Shown here piece after piece: positions 8,651 through 16,678 of a stretch of 64,000 nucleotides of DNA. Source of the DNA: Sphingomonas kyeonggiensis (GTDB taxonomy: Bacteria; Pseudomonadota; Alphaproteobacteria; Sphingomonadales; Sphingomonadaceae); NCBI RefSeq assembly GCF_014204495.1, contig NZ_JACHLN010000003.1:981128-1045127 (forward strand), given 5' to 3'. The notes beneath the pieces are model-generated. The model was not told the DNA's origin and did not search any database. It saw only the letters and a program-made list of their open reading frames with translations. Numbering within the stretch: position 1 is the first letter of the stretch; the number at the start of each line of letters is the position of its first letter. A program made the translations under genes and the position numbers.

Positions 8651-8971
8651 TCAATTGCCGTCGGCGTCGACCATGAACACCATCGGCCGCCCGCGCGACA
8701 TCGGCTCCCAGCCAGCCGACAGGGCGGCGCGCACGCACCGCGAGATCGTGGCGTCATCGAGCTGGAGACGACCGCGTGGCAACCCCTTCAACAGCCGCTT
8801 GGGCGGCGGAAATTCCACCAATGCTTCGCGCTTGGCATCCTGCTGGAGAATGGAGATCGTCATTCCCTTCCAGCCTTGGTCATCCGACAGATGCGGTTCG
8901 CGCTGAAGGTGCCAATCATAGGATACGCCATCGACATTTACGGTGCCGGCATTGCCACGGGAGTTCGACAT
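8651..8971 (-). CDS. Hypothetical protein
   Basis: A 106-residue soluble protein, start taken at ATG 8971 (MSNSRGNAGTVNVDGVSYDW); an upstream in-frame start at 9007 would add 12 unlikely residues. It starts with a small beta domain and then has a central basic stretch (PPKRLLKGLPRGRLQLDDATIS) before the C-terminal half. It is transcribed divergently from rlmJ. I do not recognise the family and assign no function. Confidence 0.7.
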   Translation of the reverse strand: MSNSRGNAGTVNVDGVSYDWHLQREPHLSDDQGWKGMTISILQQDAKREALVEFPPPKRLLKGLPRGRLQLDDATISRCVRAALSAGWEPMSRGRPMVFMVDADGN

Positions 8972-9087
8972 ATGGCCGGCACTAGCATACCAGCCGTGGC
9001 GAAGCACGGGGCGGGTTCATGCCCCGGGTACAGGCGACGCCTGCATCTGGCGCATGCAAAGGCAAACCGGCAGGGTTTTGGGTTCCA

Positions 9088-9912
9088 ATGAATTATCGCC
9101 ATTCCTTCCATGCCGGCAACAGCGCCGATGTCGTGAAACATAGCCTGCTGATCGCCCTTGTCCGGGCCTTGCAGCAGAAACAGGGCGCACTGACCCTGAT
9201 CGACACCCATGCCGGCTGCGGGATCTACGACCTTGGCGGCGAGCAGGCCCAGCGCACCGGCGAAGCCGCGCAAGGGGTGCTGCGTGCCTTTGCCGACGCG
9301 AACCCCTTGCTCGACGACTATCGCGCCGCCGTTCAGGCGGTGAATGTCGGGACGGAGCCGCAGCTCTACCCCGGCTCGCCGCAGTTCCTGGCGCAGCTCC
9401 TGCGCCCGCAGGATTTGCTGATCCTCAATGAAAAGCATCCCGAGGACGCCAATGCCCTGCGCGGCGCGATGCGCGGCACGCCCGCTGCCGTGCACGAGCG
9501 CGATGCCTATGAGCTCTGGCTGGCGATGCTCCCGACCCGAACGCCGCGCGGCGTGGTGGTGGTCGATCCGCCCTACGAGCAGACCGACGAACGCGCCCGC
9601 ATCACCGCCACCCTTGCCGCGGCGCACCGCAAATGGGCGCATGGCGTGACGGTGATCTGGTATCCGCTGAAGGACCGCGCCACGCATCAGCGGTGGAAGG
9701 GCGATCTGCGCAGGCTCGGCATCCCGAAGTTCCTGGTCGTCGAGCATTGGATTTATGATGCCGATCAGCCCGGCATCTATAACGGCGCGGGGCTTTTCAT
9801 CGTCAACCCGCCCTATGCCTTCACCCAGGCGCTGCCGCCCCTGCTGGAAGCCCTCCGCGCCGCACTGGCACCGGAAGGGCATAGGGGCGAGATCACGGCC
9901 GATTGGCTGTAA
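9088..9912 (+). CDS. rlmJ: 23S rRNA (adenine(2030)-N6)-methyltransferase RlmJ
   Basis: 274 residues. RlmJ methylates A2030 of 23S rRNA using S-adenosylmethionine. The N-terminus MNYRHSFHAGNSADVVKH is highly characteristic; the SAM-binding region is at LIDTHAGCGIYDL (about 37-49) and the N6-adenine catalytic motif is DPPYE inside VVVVDPPYEQTDE (about 155). Start taken at ATG 9088, which gives the conserved N-terminus; an earlier start at 9019 does not. It lies in the interval that separates hslV from hslU. Confidence 0.96.
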   Translation: MNYRHSFHAGNSADVVKHSLLIALVRALQQKQGALTLIDTHAGCGIYDLGGEQAQRTGEAAQGVLRAFADANPLLDDYRAAVQAVNVGTEPQLYPGSPQFLAQLLRPQDLLILNEKHPEDANALRGAMRGTPAAVHERDAYELWLAMLPTRTPRGVVVVDPPYEQTDERARITATLAAAHRKWAHGVTVIWYPLKDRATHQRWKGDLRRLGIPKFLVVEHWIYDADQPGIYNGAGLFIVNPPYAFTQALPPLLEALRAALAPEGHRGEITADWL

Positions 9913-9954
9913 GCCTGGTCCCGGATCTGGGGTCACGATCATCCGCTCTCTAAT

Positions 9955-10036
9955 CGTCATCCCGGCGAAAGCCGGGATCTCAGGCGACTCCTTCCCAGCG
10001 CCATCTCCCGAGATCCCGGCTTTCGCCGGGATGACG
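9955..10036. repeat. REPIN-like element B1, 82 bp
   Basis: The arms CGTCATCCCGGCGAAAGCC... and ...GGCTTTCGCCGGGATGACG are inverted copies separated by a short variable centre. Each arm is itself a CCCGGC-GAAA-GCCGGG hairpin. A second copy of identical total length is at 31337-31418. Confidence 0.85.
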
Positions 10037-10156
10037 GATTTGACGTAGCGAGACGGATCGGCTCCGGGATGACGAACACACACCCATGAGCCCAGCTCAT
10101 GCCTCCCCCAACCAAAACCAGGTTGAGCGCGGCCCCGCGCGCCCTACCCTGCAATC

Positions 10157-11281
10157 ATGCAGATCGCCCGCCGCCCGCTGATCGCCTCCGCCGCGCTCGC
10201 CCTCCCCGCCTGCACGACGACCGCGCCGCGGCCCCGGCTCGCAAGCGCCAGCACCACCCGCGGCCCGAAATGCCTGCCGATCGTCAATGTCGCGCCAAGC
10301 CGCGTCATCCGCACGATCGCGGGCCTGCGCCCCTACCGGTCGCAAGGCTTCGTCGTCCGCGCCGAGGCGCTGGGCGACAAGCGCCTCGTCCATAATTACG
10401 GCCATGGCGGCGCCGGCATCACGCTGAGCTGGGGCACCTCGCGCCTCGCGGTCGATCTCGGCCTGCCCGGCCATAGCGGCCCGGTCGCGGTGCTCGGCTG
10501 CGGCATTGTCGGGCTCACCACCGCGCGGCTGCTCCAGGAAGCCGGACGCCAGGTCACGCTCTACGCCGCGCAGCTGCCGCCCCACACCACGTCGAACATC
10601 GCCGGCGGCCAGTGGCACCCGGCCAGCCTCTACGATCCCGATCAGGTCACCCCCGAATGGATCGCCCAGTTCAAGCTGGCGATGGACTATAGCTGGCGCC
10701 GCTTCCAGATCATGGTCGGCGAGGAATACGGCATCCGCTGGGTGCCGACCTATCTCCAGATGCGCGACGATCCGGCCGAGGATCCGGCCGAGCCCGATCT
10801 CTCCGGCGCCTATGAGGCCGACCGGGTGATCCTCGGCCCCGGCGAGCATCCCTTCCCGGTCCGGCGCGTCCGCCGCTTCAGCACCATGTATGCCGAGAGC
10901 GGCCATCTGCTGCGCCAGCTGATGCGCGACATCCAGATCGCCGGCGGCAGGTTCGTCATCCGCGACTTCGCCACCCCGGCCGACATCCTCGCGCTGCCCG
11001 AAACGCTTGTCTTCAACTGCACCGGCCTCGGCGCCGGCAAGCTGTTCGGCGATACCGGGATCGAGCCGGTGCGCGGCCAGCTCGCCGTGCTGCTCCCCCA
11101 GGGCGAGGTGCAATATGCCTTTGCCGGGCGCATGGGCTATATGTTCCCCCGCGCCGACGGGATTATCTGCGGCGGCACCTTCGAGCATGGCGAATGGGAT
11201 CCGACGCCCCAGCCCGAACGGATCGCGAAGATCCTCGAACGCCAGCGGGACTTCTTCTCCGGCTTTCACTGTACGGCTTGA
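10157..11281 (+). CDS. FAD-dependent D-amino-acid-oxidase-like protein, circularly permuted, exported
   Basis: 374 residues. An N-terminal signal with a possible lipobox (LPAC, Cys19) suggests periplasmic or membrane-anchored location. The FAD Rossmann motif VAVLGCGIVGLTTA is at about 110-123 and is followed in normal DAAO order by the TTSNIAGGQWHP segment (144-155), VFNCTGLGAG and the GRMGYMFPRADGIICGGTFEHGEW-type end region. However the segment that forms the C-terminus of ordinary DAAOs (GLRPYRSQ, then LVHNYGHGGAGITLSWG, 56-93) sits in front of the Rossmann fold. Oxidation of a D-amino acid or related amine with H2O2 release is the family reaction; substrate unknown. Confidence 0.85.
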   Translation: MQIARRPLIASAALALPACTTTAPRPRLASASTTRGPKCLPIVNVAPSRVIRTIAGLRPYRSQGFVVRAEALGDKRLVHNYGHGGAGITLSWGTSRLAVDLGLPGHSGPVAVLGCGIVGLTTARLLQEAGRQVTLYAAQLPPHTTSNIAGGQWHPASLYDPDQVTPEWIAQFKLAMDYSWRRFQIMVGEEYGIRWVPTYLQMRDDPAEDPAEPDLSGAYEADRVILGPGEHPFPVRRVRRFSTMYAESGHLLRQLMRDIQIAGGRFVIRDFATPADILALPETLVFNCTGLGAGKLFGDTGIEPVRGQLAVLLPQGEVQYAFAGRMGYMFPRADGIICGGTFEHGEWDPTPQPERIAKILERQRDFFSGFHCTA

Positions 11282-11342
11282 AGCGGACGGGGCGGCCCCC
11301 AACATCGGGGTCCGAAACGAAGCCAGAGTATCCAATCCCCCA

Positions 11343-12635
11343 ATGAACGAGAATCTCACGCCCAAGGCGATCGTCGCCGCTCTCGATGCGCACATCATCG
11401 GCCAGAAGGATGCCAAGCGCGCCGTGTCGGTGGCGCTGCGCAACCGCTGGCGCCGCCAGCAGCTCTCGGCCGATCTCCGCGACGAGGTCACGCCGAAGAA
11501 CATCCTGATGATCGGGCCGACCGGCTGCGGCAAGACCGAGATCAGCCGCCGCCTCGCCAAGCTCGCCGACGCCCCGTTCGTGAAGGTCGAGGCGACCAAG
11601 TTCACCGAAGTCGGCTATGTCGGCCGCGACGTCGAGCAGATCGCCCGCGACCTGGTCGAGGAAGCGATCCGGCTCGAGAAGGAGCGCCGCCGCGCCGCGG
11701 TGAAGGACAAGGCCGAGGAAGCGGCGATGGGCCGGTTGCTCGACGCGCTCACCGGCAAGGACTCGTCCACCGCCACGCGCGAAGCCTTCAAGCAGCGCTT
11801 CGCCGAGGGCACGCTCGACAATGCCGAGATCGAGATCGAAGTCGAGCAGGCCCAGGCCATGCCCTTCGACATCCCGGGCGGCGCGCCGCAGATGATCAAC
11901 CTGGGCGAGATGATGAAGGGCCTTGCCGGCACCCCGCTCAAGCGCCGCAAGATGAGCGTCCGCGCCGCCTGGACCAAGCTGGTCGAGGAAGAGGCCGACA
12001 AGCGGCTCGACCAGGACGAGGTGAGTCGGGTTGCCTTGGCCGATGCCGAGGCGAACGGCATCGTCTTCCTCGATGAGATCGACAAGATCGCGGTGAGCGA
12101 CGTGCGGGGTGGTTCGGTCAGCCGCGAAGGCGTGCAGCGCGACCTGCTGCCGCTGATCGAGGGCACCACCGTCGCCACGAAGTACGGCCCGATGAAGACC
12201 GATCACATCCTCTTCATTGCCTCGGGCGCGTTCCATGTCGCCAAGCCGAGCGACCTGCTCCCCGAGCTGCAGGGCCGTTTGCCGATCCGCGTCGAATTGA
12301 AGGGCCTGACCGAGGAGGATTTCGTCGCGATCCTGTCGGACACCAAGGCGAGCCTGGTGCAGCAGTACGCCGCCCTGCTCGGCACCGAGGGGGTCAGCAT
12401 CGACTTCACCCAGGACGGCATCCGCGCGGTGGCGCGCATCGCTGCCGAGGTGAATGCCGAGGTCGAGAATATCGGCGCGCGCCGTCTGCAGACGGTGATG
12501 GAGAAGCTGCTCGAGGACATCAGCTTCGGTGCCGAGGACCGCAAGGGCGAGACGCTGGTGATCGACGGCGCCTATGTCGACAAGCAGCTCGCCGCGGTGG
12601 CGCGCAACACCGATCTCAGCCGCTACGTGCTGTGA
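11343..12635 (+). CDS. hslU: ATP-dependent protease ATPase subunit HslU
   Basis: 430 residues, the AAA+ unfoldase of HslVU. Walker A GPTGCGKTE is at 58-66, Walker B GIVFLDEIDKI around 238, the sensor/arginine region ELQGRLPIRVEL around 310, and the C-terminal tail LSRYVL that docks into HslV to activate it. The I domain (about 115-225) is shortish but intact. ATG 11343 gives the standard MNENLTPKAIVAALD N-terminus. The start lies 62 bp after the flavoprotein stop codon, and a strong terminator follows the stop. Confidence 0.97.
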   Translation: MNENLTPKAIVAALDAHIIGQKDAKRAVSVALRNRWRRQQLSADLRDEVTPKNILMIGPTGCGKTEISRRLAKLADAPFVKVEATKFTEVGYVGRDVEQIARDLVEEAIRLEKERRRAAVKDKAEEAAMGRLLDALTGKDSSTATREAFKQRFAEGTLDNAEIEIEVEQAQAMPFDIPGGAPQMINLGEMMKGLAGTPLKRRKMSVRAAWTKLVEEEADKRLDQDEVSRVALADAEANGIVFLDEIDKIAVSDVRGGSVSREGVQRDLLPLIEGTTVATKYGPMKTDHILFIASGAFHVAKPSDLLPELQGRLPIRVELKGLTEEDFVAILSDTKASLVQQYAALLGTEGVSIDFTQDGIRAVARIAAEVNAEVENIGARRLQTVMEKLLEDISFGAEDRKGETLVIDGAYVDKQLAAVARNTDLSRYVL

Positions 12636-12645
12636 AGTTCGAATC

Positions 12646-12676
12646 CCTCCCCCGCCGCGCCGGGGGAGGATTTTTT
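12646..12676 (+). terminator. Rho-independent terminator after hslU
   Basis: CCTCCCCCG (12646-12654) pairs with CGGGGGAGG (12661-12669) across a 6-nt loop, followed by ATTTTTT. The convergent lipoprotein gene ends five bases later. Confidence 0.85.
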
Positions 12677-12680
12677 GGAG

Positions 12681-13082
12681 TTACCTGGCCTTCTCGTACG
12701 GCGTGAACTTGCCGAACATGCAATAGGCGCTCGGGATGCTCGATCCCGGATCGAGTACCCGGAACCGGTCGTTCCGGCAGATCTGCGACCCGTGCACCTC
12801 CACGATCAGCGTGGTGTAGGGCCGCAGTCCAGGACACGAGCTGCCCAGGTCGTTGCGCCACAAGGTGCGGCCCAGCGGCTTGTAGAGGATCGTATGGTCG
12901 TCGATGATCTGCGGCCCGTCGCTGTCGGTCACCGAGATGCAGTCCCGCGGTGCCCCGGCCACCCGGTCGCCCAGCGCCGAAGCCAGGTCCTTCTGCGCCT
13001 CGGCCTGTTGCGAGGCCATCATCTCGCTGCTCGCGGTACAGCCCGCCAGCCCGATCGCGGCGATCAGCATCGAAGCACGCAT
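12681..13082 (-). CDS. Small lipoprotein, paralogue of the upstream gene
   Basis: 133 residues with a lipoprotein signal (MRASMLIAAIGLAGC, Cys15 lipidated). The mature part is rich in paired cysteines and contains TILYKPLGRTLWRNDLGSSC and KFTPYEK near the end, matching the neighbouring gene block for block. I chose ATG 13082 over GTG 13097 because GAGGAGA stands six bases before it; this ribosome site overlaps the stop region of the upstream gene, indicating translational coupling. Envelope function unknown. Confidence 0.8.
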   Translation of the reverse strand: MRASMLIAAIGLAGCTASSEMMASQQAEAQKDLASALGDRVAGAPRDCISVTDSDGPQIIDDHTILYKPLGRTLWRNDLGSSCPGLRPYTTLIVEVHGSQICRNDRFRVLDPGSSIPSAYCMFGKFTPYEKAR

Positions 13083-13093
13083 CGCCGCTCTCC

Positions 13094-13486
13094 TCACTTG
13101 CTATAGGGCACGAAGGGCCCCAGCGCGCACGATCCGGTCCACATGCCGCCGATCCGCGCCCGTGTCTGCACGGTATCGCCCCTGCAGACCCGCCCGCTGA
13201 CGCTGGTGATCACCGGCAGGTCGCCGCGCGACAGGCCAGGGCAGGAGCCGATCAGGTCGCTGCGCCAGACCTTGTTGCGTCCGCCGATATAGAGGATCGT
13301 ATTGGCATAGCCCTGCATCTCGCTCGTCCGCTGCGGCGGCAGGCAATCCACCGGCGCACCGGGGGTAAGCCCGGCAAGGCGCTTGGCGATCTTGGCATCG
13401 TCGCTGCTCGCGCCCTTCTGGGGCAGCGCGGTATTGGCCGCGCAGGCAGCGAGGATCAGAAGCGGTGTGGCGAAGCGGATCATCAT
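13094..13486 (-). CDS. Small lipoprotein, paralogue of the downstream gene
   Basis: 130 residues beginning MMIRFATPLLILAACAAN, with a lipobox ending at Cys15. The mature half carries GAPVDCLPP, TILYIGGRNKVWRSDLIGSC and LGPFVPYSK, clearly homologous to the downstream protein, with the cysteines kept. The two genes form a short operon after a tandem duplication. No enzymatic motif is visible and I assign no function. Confidence 0.8.
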   Translation of the reverse strand: MMIRFATPLLILAACAANTALPQKGASSDDAKIAKRLAGLTPGAPVDCLPPQRTSEMQGYANTILYIGGRNKVWRSDLIGSCPGLSRGDLPVITSVSGRVCRGDTVQTRARIGGMWTGSCALGPFVPYSK

Positions 13487-13534
13487 CTGTCTCCCGTCGC
13501 CCCCGACACTGTCCGGACTATACGCCCGCGTCGA

Positions 13535-14260
13535 TCAAAAAACATCCTTCGCGGCGCGCCGCTCGGCAAGCTGCTCGACGCTTTCCGCGCGCAGGAAGGG
13601 GTTGGTCGCCAGCTCGGCGCCGATCGTCGTCGGCACGGTCGGCTCGCCGGCTTCGCGGGCCGAATCCACCTCCGCCATGCGCAAGCGGAGGGATTCGTTC
13701 TCCGGCTCCACGCTGAGCGCGAAACGGCCGTTCGCCTGGGTATATTCGTGCGCGCAATAGACCTTTGTCTCGGGCGGCAGCGTCGCAAAGTACCGCATGT
13801 TGCGGAACATCTGCTCCGCCGTCCCCTCGAACAGCCGGCCGCAGCCCATCGCGAACAGCGTGTCGCCGACGAAGATGATGCCCTCGGACGCGAAATGGAA
13901 GGCGATGTGCCCGGCGGTATGCCCCGGCACGTCGACCACCTGCGCGACATGCTGGCCGACCTTGATCTTGTTGTTCGACCCCGCCAGCCAGTCGGCGCCC
14001 GGGATGCGCGTGCCCTCACCCGAAGGCGCGATGATCACCGCGCCGGTCTCCGCCTTCAGCTGCGCATTGCCGCCGGTATGGTCGGGATGCCAATGGGTAT
14101 TGAGGATCGCGTTGAGCTTCCACCCGCGCAGCTTGAGCTCCTCGAGCACCGGCGCGGCAACGCCCGGATCGACCACGGCGGTCTTGTCCGCGCGCTTGTC
14201 GTGGATCAGCCAGATATAGTTGTCGCTGAGCGCTGGAATGCGGACGATCTCGAGTGCCAT
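13535..14260 (-). CDS. gloB: Hydroxyacylglutathione hydrolase (glyoxalase II)
   Basis: 241 residues, metallo-beta-lactamase fold. It hydrolyses S-D-lactoylglutathione to D-lactate and glutathione, the second step of methylglyoxal detoxification in the cytosol. The dinuclear metal motif THWHPDHTGG is at about 54-63, and PGHTAGH, FVGDTLFAMGCGRLFEG and CAHEYT supply the other ligands and the family-specific loop. The C-terminal GloB helix domain is present. gloA lies 1.1 kb upstream on the same strand, so both glyoxalase steps are encoded together. Confidence 0.95.
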   Translation of the reverse strand: MALEIVRIPALSDNYIWLIHDKRADKTAVVDPGVAAPVLEELKLRGWKLNAILNTHWHPDHTGGNAQLKAETGAVIIAPSGEGTRIPGADWLAGSNNKIKVGQHVAQVVDVPGHTAGHIAFHFASEGIIFVGDTLFAMGCGRLFEGTAEQMFRNMRYFATLPPETKVYCAHEYTQANGRFALSVEPENESLRLRMAEVDSAREAGEPTVPTTIGAELATNPFLRAESVEQLAERRAAKDVF

Positions 14261-14341
14261 GATACCCTTCCGCTTTCCTTTTAGGCCTTTAACCAGACTT
14301 TACACCAATTCCGCGCAATTTTGCTGCGCGATCGTGCAGAT

Positions 14342-15370
14342 TCAACGCCGCGCCGCGCGGAGTTCCTCGACCAGCCGGCGCACCAGCGCCTCTGCCCCCA
14401 TCGCCCGCACCCGCGCCACGCTCGTCCCCGCCCAGAGCGGCGAATAATCGCCCCGGCCATCGGCCTCCGCATGCGCGCGCAACAGCGCGAGCGCGTTGGA
14501 GCCATAAGGGAAGGCCGGCACCTCCGTGCGGATGGGCCCCAGCTCGCGCATCAGCCGGTTGCGGATACCTTGCGCCTCCCGGCCCGAGAACAGGTTGGTG
14601 AACTGCGTCGTGACCCCGGTGCCGAGCAGCACGCGGAACGGTGCCGAGATACTGCTCTCATCCGCCGCCAGGAAGGCGGTGCCCAGCTGCACCGCGCTCG
14701 CCCCCGCCGCAAGCGTCCGGGCGATGTCCGCGCCGTCGGTGATCCCGCCCGCGGCGATCACCGGCACGGCGATCTTCTCGGCCAGCAGCTCGGCAAGCGG
14801 CACCGGCGCATGCGCATCGCCCAGGAACCAGCCGGCATGCCCGCCCGCTTCCGACCCCTGCGCGATCACCGCATCCACACCGCGCTCGGCGAGCCAGTGC
14901 ATCTCCGCGCGCGTCGTCGCATTGCCGAGAACCAGCGCCCCGGCAGCCCGCACCCGGGCAAGCAGCGCGTCGTCCGGCAGCCCGAAATGGAAGCTGACGA
15001 CCTCCGGCCGCGCCGCCTCGACCGCCGCGCACAGCGCATCGTCGAACGGCCGGCGCAGCGGCGGCGGCGTGCCGGGGGCGACGCCTTCCTCGGCATAATA
15101 GGGCGCGAGCAACGCCCGCCAGGCGCTTTCGTCCGGCGCCGGATCGGGCACATGATGGCAGAAGAAATTGAGGTTGAGCGGTCCCACCGCGCCGGCGCGA
15201 ACCTCGGCGACCTGTGCGGCGAGCTGTTCGGGGGTCAGCAGCGCGCAGGGCAGCGATCCGACCGCTCCGCCCCGCATCGCCGCGATCGCGAGCCCGGGCC
15301 CGCCGGCACCGGCCATCGGCGCCTGGATGATCGGGGCGCGGGCCCCGATCGTCTCGAGAAAGCCTACCAC
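14342..15370 (-). CDS. Nitronate monooxygenase (2-nitropropane dioxygenase family)
   Basis: 342 residues, FMN-dependent TIM barrel that oxidises alkyl nitronates such as propionate 3-nitronate. The N-terminal PIIQAPMAGAGGPGLAIA loop, NLNFFCH, and the diagnostic AQGSEAGGHAG (about 180-190) followed by AAGGITDGADIA and GASAVQLGTAFLA are all present. It overlaps the end of gloA by 7 bp, which suggests co-translation and a shared role in detoxifying reactive metabolites. Confidence 0.92.
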   Translation of the reverse strand: MVGFLETIGARAPIIQAPMAGAGGPGLAIAAMRGGAVGSLPCALLTPEQLAAQVAEVRAGAVGPLNLNFFCHHVPDPAPDESAWRALLAPYYAEEGVAPGTPPPLRRPFDDALCAAVEAARPEVVSFHFGLPDDALLARVRAAGALVLGNATTRAEMHWLAERGVDAVIAQGSEAGGHAGWFLGDAHAPVPLAELLAEKIAVPVIAAGGITDGADIARTLAAGASAVQLGTAFLAADESSISAPFRVLLGTGVTTQFTNLFSGREAQGIRNRLMRELGPIRTEVPAFPYGSNALALLRAHAEADGRGDYSPLWAGTSVARVRAMGAEALVRRLVEELRAARR

Positions 15371-15819
15371 TGCCCCGTGTTCGGCATCGACGCCCAGGGC
15401 TCGGCCGGCGGCAGCGGATCGCCCGCCTGGAGCAGCTCGATCGAGATGTTGTCGGGGGTGCGGACGAACGCCATGTTGCCGTCGCGCGGCGGGCGGTTGA
15501 TCGTCACGCCGCCGTCCAGCAGCCGCTGGCAGGTCTCGTAGATATTGTCGACGCGGTAGGCCAGGTGCCCGAAATTGCGGCCGCCGGTGTATACCTCGGC
15601 CGGGCTGCCGTCCTCGGCCGGCCAGTTATAGGTCAGCTCGACCTCGGCATCGGCGCGCTTGCCCTCACCCTTGCTGTCCTCGTCGGCGGCGAGGAAGATC
15701 AGCGAGAACCGCCCCGCTTCACTGTCCATCCGCCGGACCTGCTTGAGGCCCAGCAGCTCGAAAAAGGCGATCGTGGCGTCGGGATCCGTCACGCGGATCA
15801 TCGTGTGGAGATAGCGCAT
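15364..15819 (-). CDS. gloA: Lactoylglutathione lyase (glyoxalase I)
   Basis: 151 residues of the vicinal-oxygen-chelate superfamily. It isomerises the methylglyoxal-glutathione hemithioacetal to S-lactoylglutathione. Metal ligands fit H5 (MRYLHTMIRV), the Glu in VELTYNW (about 62), the His in FGHLAYRVD (about 85) and the Glu in SIELLQ (about 131). It is first of a three-gene run with the nitronate monooxygenase and gloB. Confidence 0.93.
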   Translation of the reverse strand: MRYLHTMIRVTDPDATIAFFELLGLKQVRRMDSEAGRFSLIFLAADEDSKGEGKRADAEVELTYNWPAEDGSPAEVYTGGRNFGHLAYRVDNIYETCQRLLDGGVTINRPPRDGNMAFVRTPDNISIELLQAGDPLPPAEPWASMPNTGQW

Positions 15820-15891
15820 GCGGCGCGAGATAGGGGCGGGCAGAGGGAAGCGCCAGCCCTACCGACGCCCGCGAATAGGCCCCACCCCAAA

Positions 15892-15907
15892 CCCCTCGCC
15901 CGAGGGG
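15892..15907. repeat. Short GC-rich hairpin
   Basis: CCCCTCG-CC-CGAGGGG hairpin in the 103-bp gap between gloA and the TPR gene, without a T-run. It resembles the CCCCTCCC repeat family and may end the TPR transcript. Confidence 0.45.
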
Positions 15908-15922
15908 GAGGGACTTAAGGGA

Positions 15923-16678
15923 TCACTTCTCCGTCGCCGAGAACTGCTCCAGCGCCTTGCGCGCCGCGCTGGCCAGGCCGGTGCCCGGCGCCAGCTCGAT
16001 CACGCGTGCCCAGGCGGTGCGTGCATCCGCCTCATTGCCGCTTGCCGCCGCGATATTGCCCGCCTCGAGCTGGACCGAGGGATCGTCGCCCGAGCGCCGC
16101 AGCGCTTCGGTGATATCATGTGCCGCGCGCGGCAGGTCGCCCGCGCGCCGCGCCAGCGTCGCCGAGAGCAGCCAGGCGAGCGGGTCCTTGTCGGCATAGG
16201 TAAGCGCCCGGTCGATGTCGCTGCGCGCCGCCTCCGTGTCGCCCAGGGCGACCATCGCCCGTGCCCGGTCGAGATGCGCCTCGCCCAGATCGAGCCCGGC
16301 CAGCGCGCCGGTCGCCAGGGCCGCGTCGATCGCCGCACGTGCCTTGGCGGGCTGCTGCGCCGCGATCCAGGCGTTGCCGGCAGAAGCCCAATATTGCGGC
16401 GCGCGCGGGTCCTTCGCGGTCTCCGCCTCGCGCGCCGCATCCTCGAACGCGCCGGCCGCCGCCGCCCATTTGCCACCATTGGCATAGGCCACGCCCAGGC
16501 ACTGGCGCGCCAGCACGCCGCCCCCCTCGGTGCGCCACTGCCCGGCATCGACGACGCCCTTGGCGGGGTCGGTCGTCGCCAGGTCCATGCACTGGGTGAA
16601 GCGCGGCGGTTCCTTGGGCGCCGCCGTCGCCTCCTGCATCGGAACGGTCTGGAGGGCGAGGATCAGGATGGGGAGCAT
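15923..16678 (-). CDS. Exported tetratricopeptide-repeat protein
   Basis: 251 residues with a short N-terminal hydrophobic signal (MLPILILALQTVPMQ). From about residue 55 it consists of helical TPR-like repeats (WAAAAGAFEDAAREAE, PAKARAAIDAALATG, TEAARSDIDRALTYA, LPRAAHDITEALRRS, EADARTAWARVIELAPG). Such proteins act as scaffolds. It overlaps the alpha/beta hydrolase gene by 16 bp, so the two are co-expressed. Partner unknown. Confidence 0.85.
   Translation of the reverse strand: MLPILILALQTVPMQEATAAPKEPPRFTQCMDLATTDPAKGVVDAGQWRTEGGGVLARQCLGVAYANGGKWAAAAGAFEDAAREAETAKDPRAPQYWASAGNAWIAAQQPAKARAAIDAALATGALAGLDLGEAHLDRARAMVALGDTEAARSDIDRALTYADKDPLAWLLSATLARRAGDLPRAAHDITEALRRSGDDPSVQLEAGNIAAASGNEADARTAWARVIELAPGTGLASAARKALEQFSATEK

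Noticed and set aside
9955..10036. CRISPR-like repeat
   Set aside because: Inverted rather than direct units and only one pair; no spacers and no cas genes.
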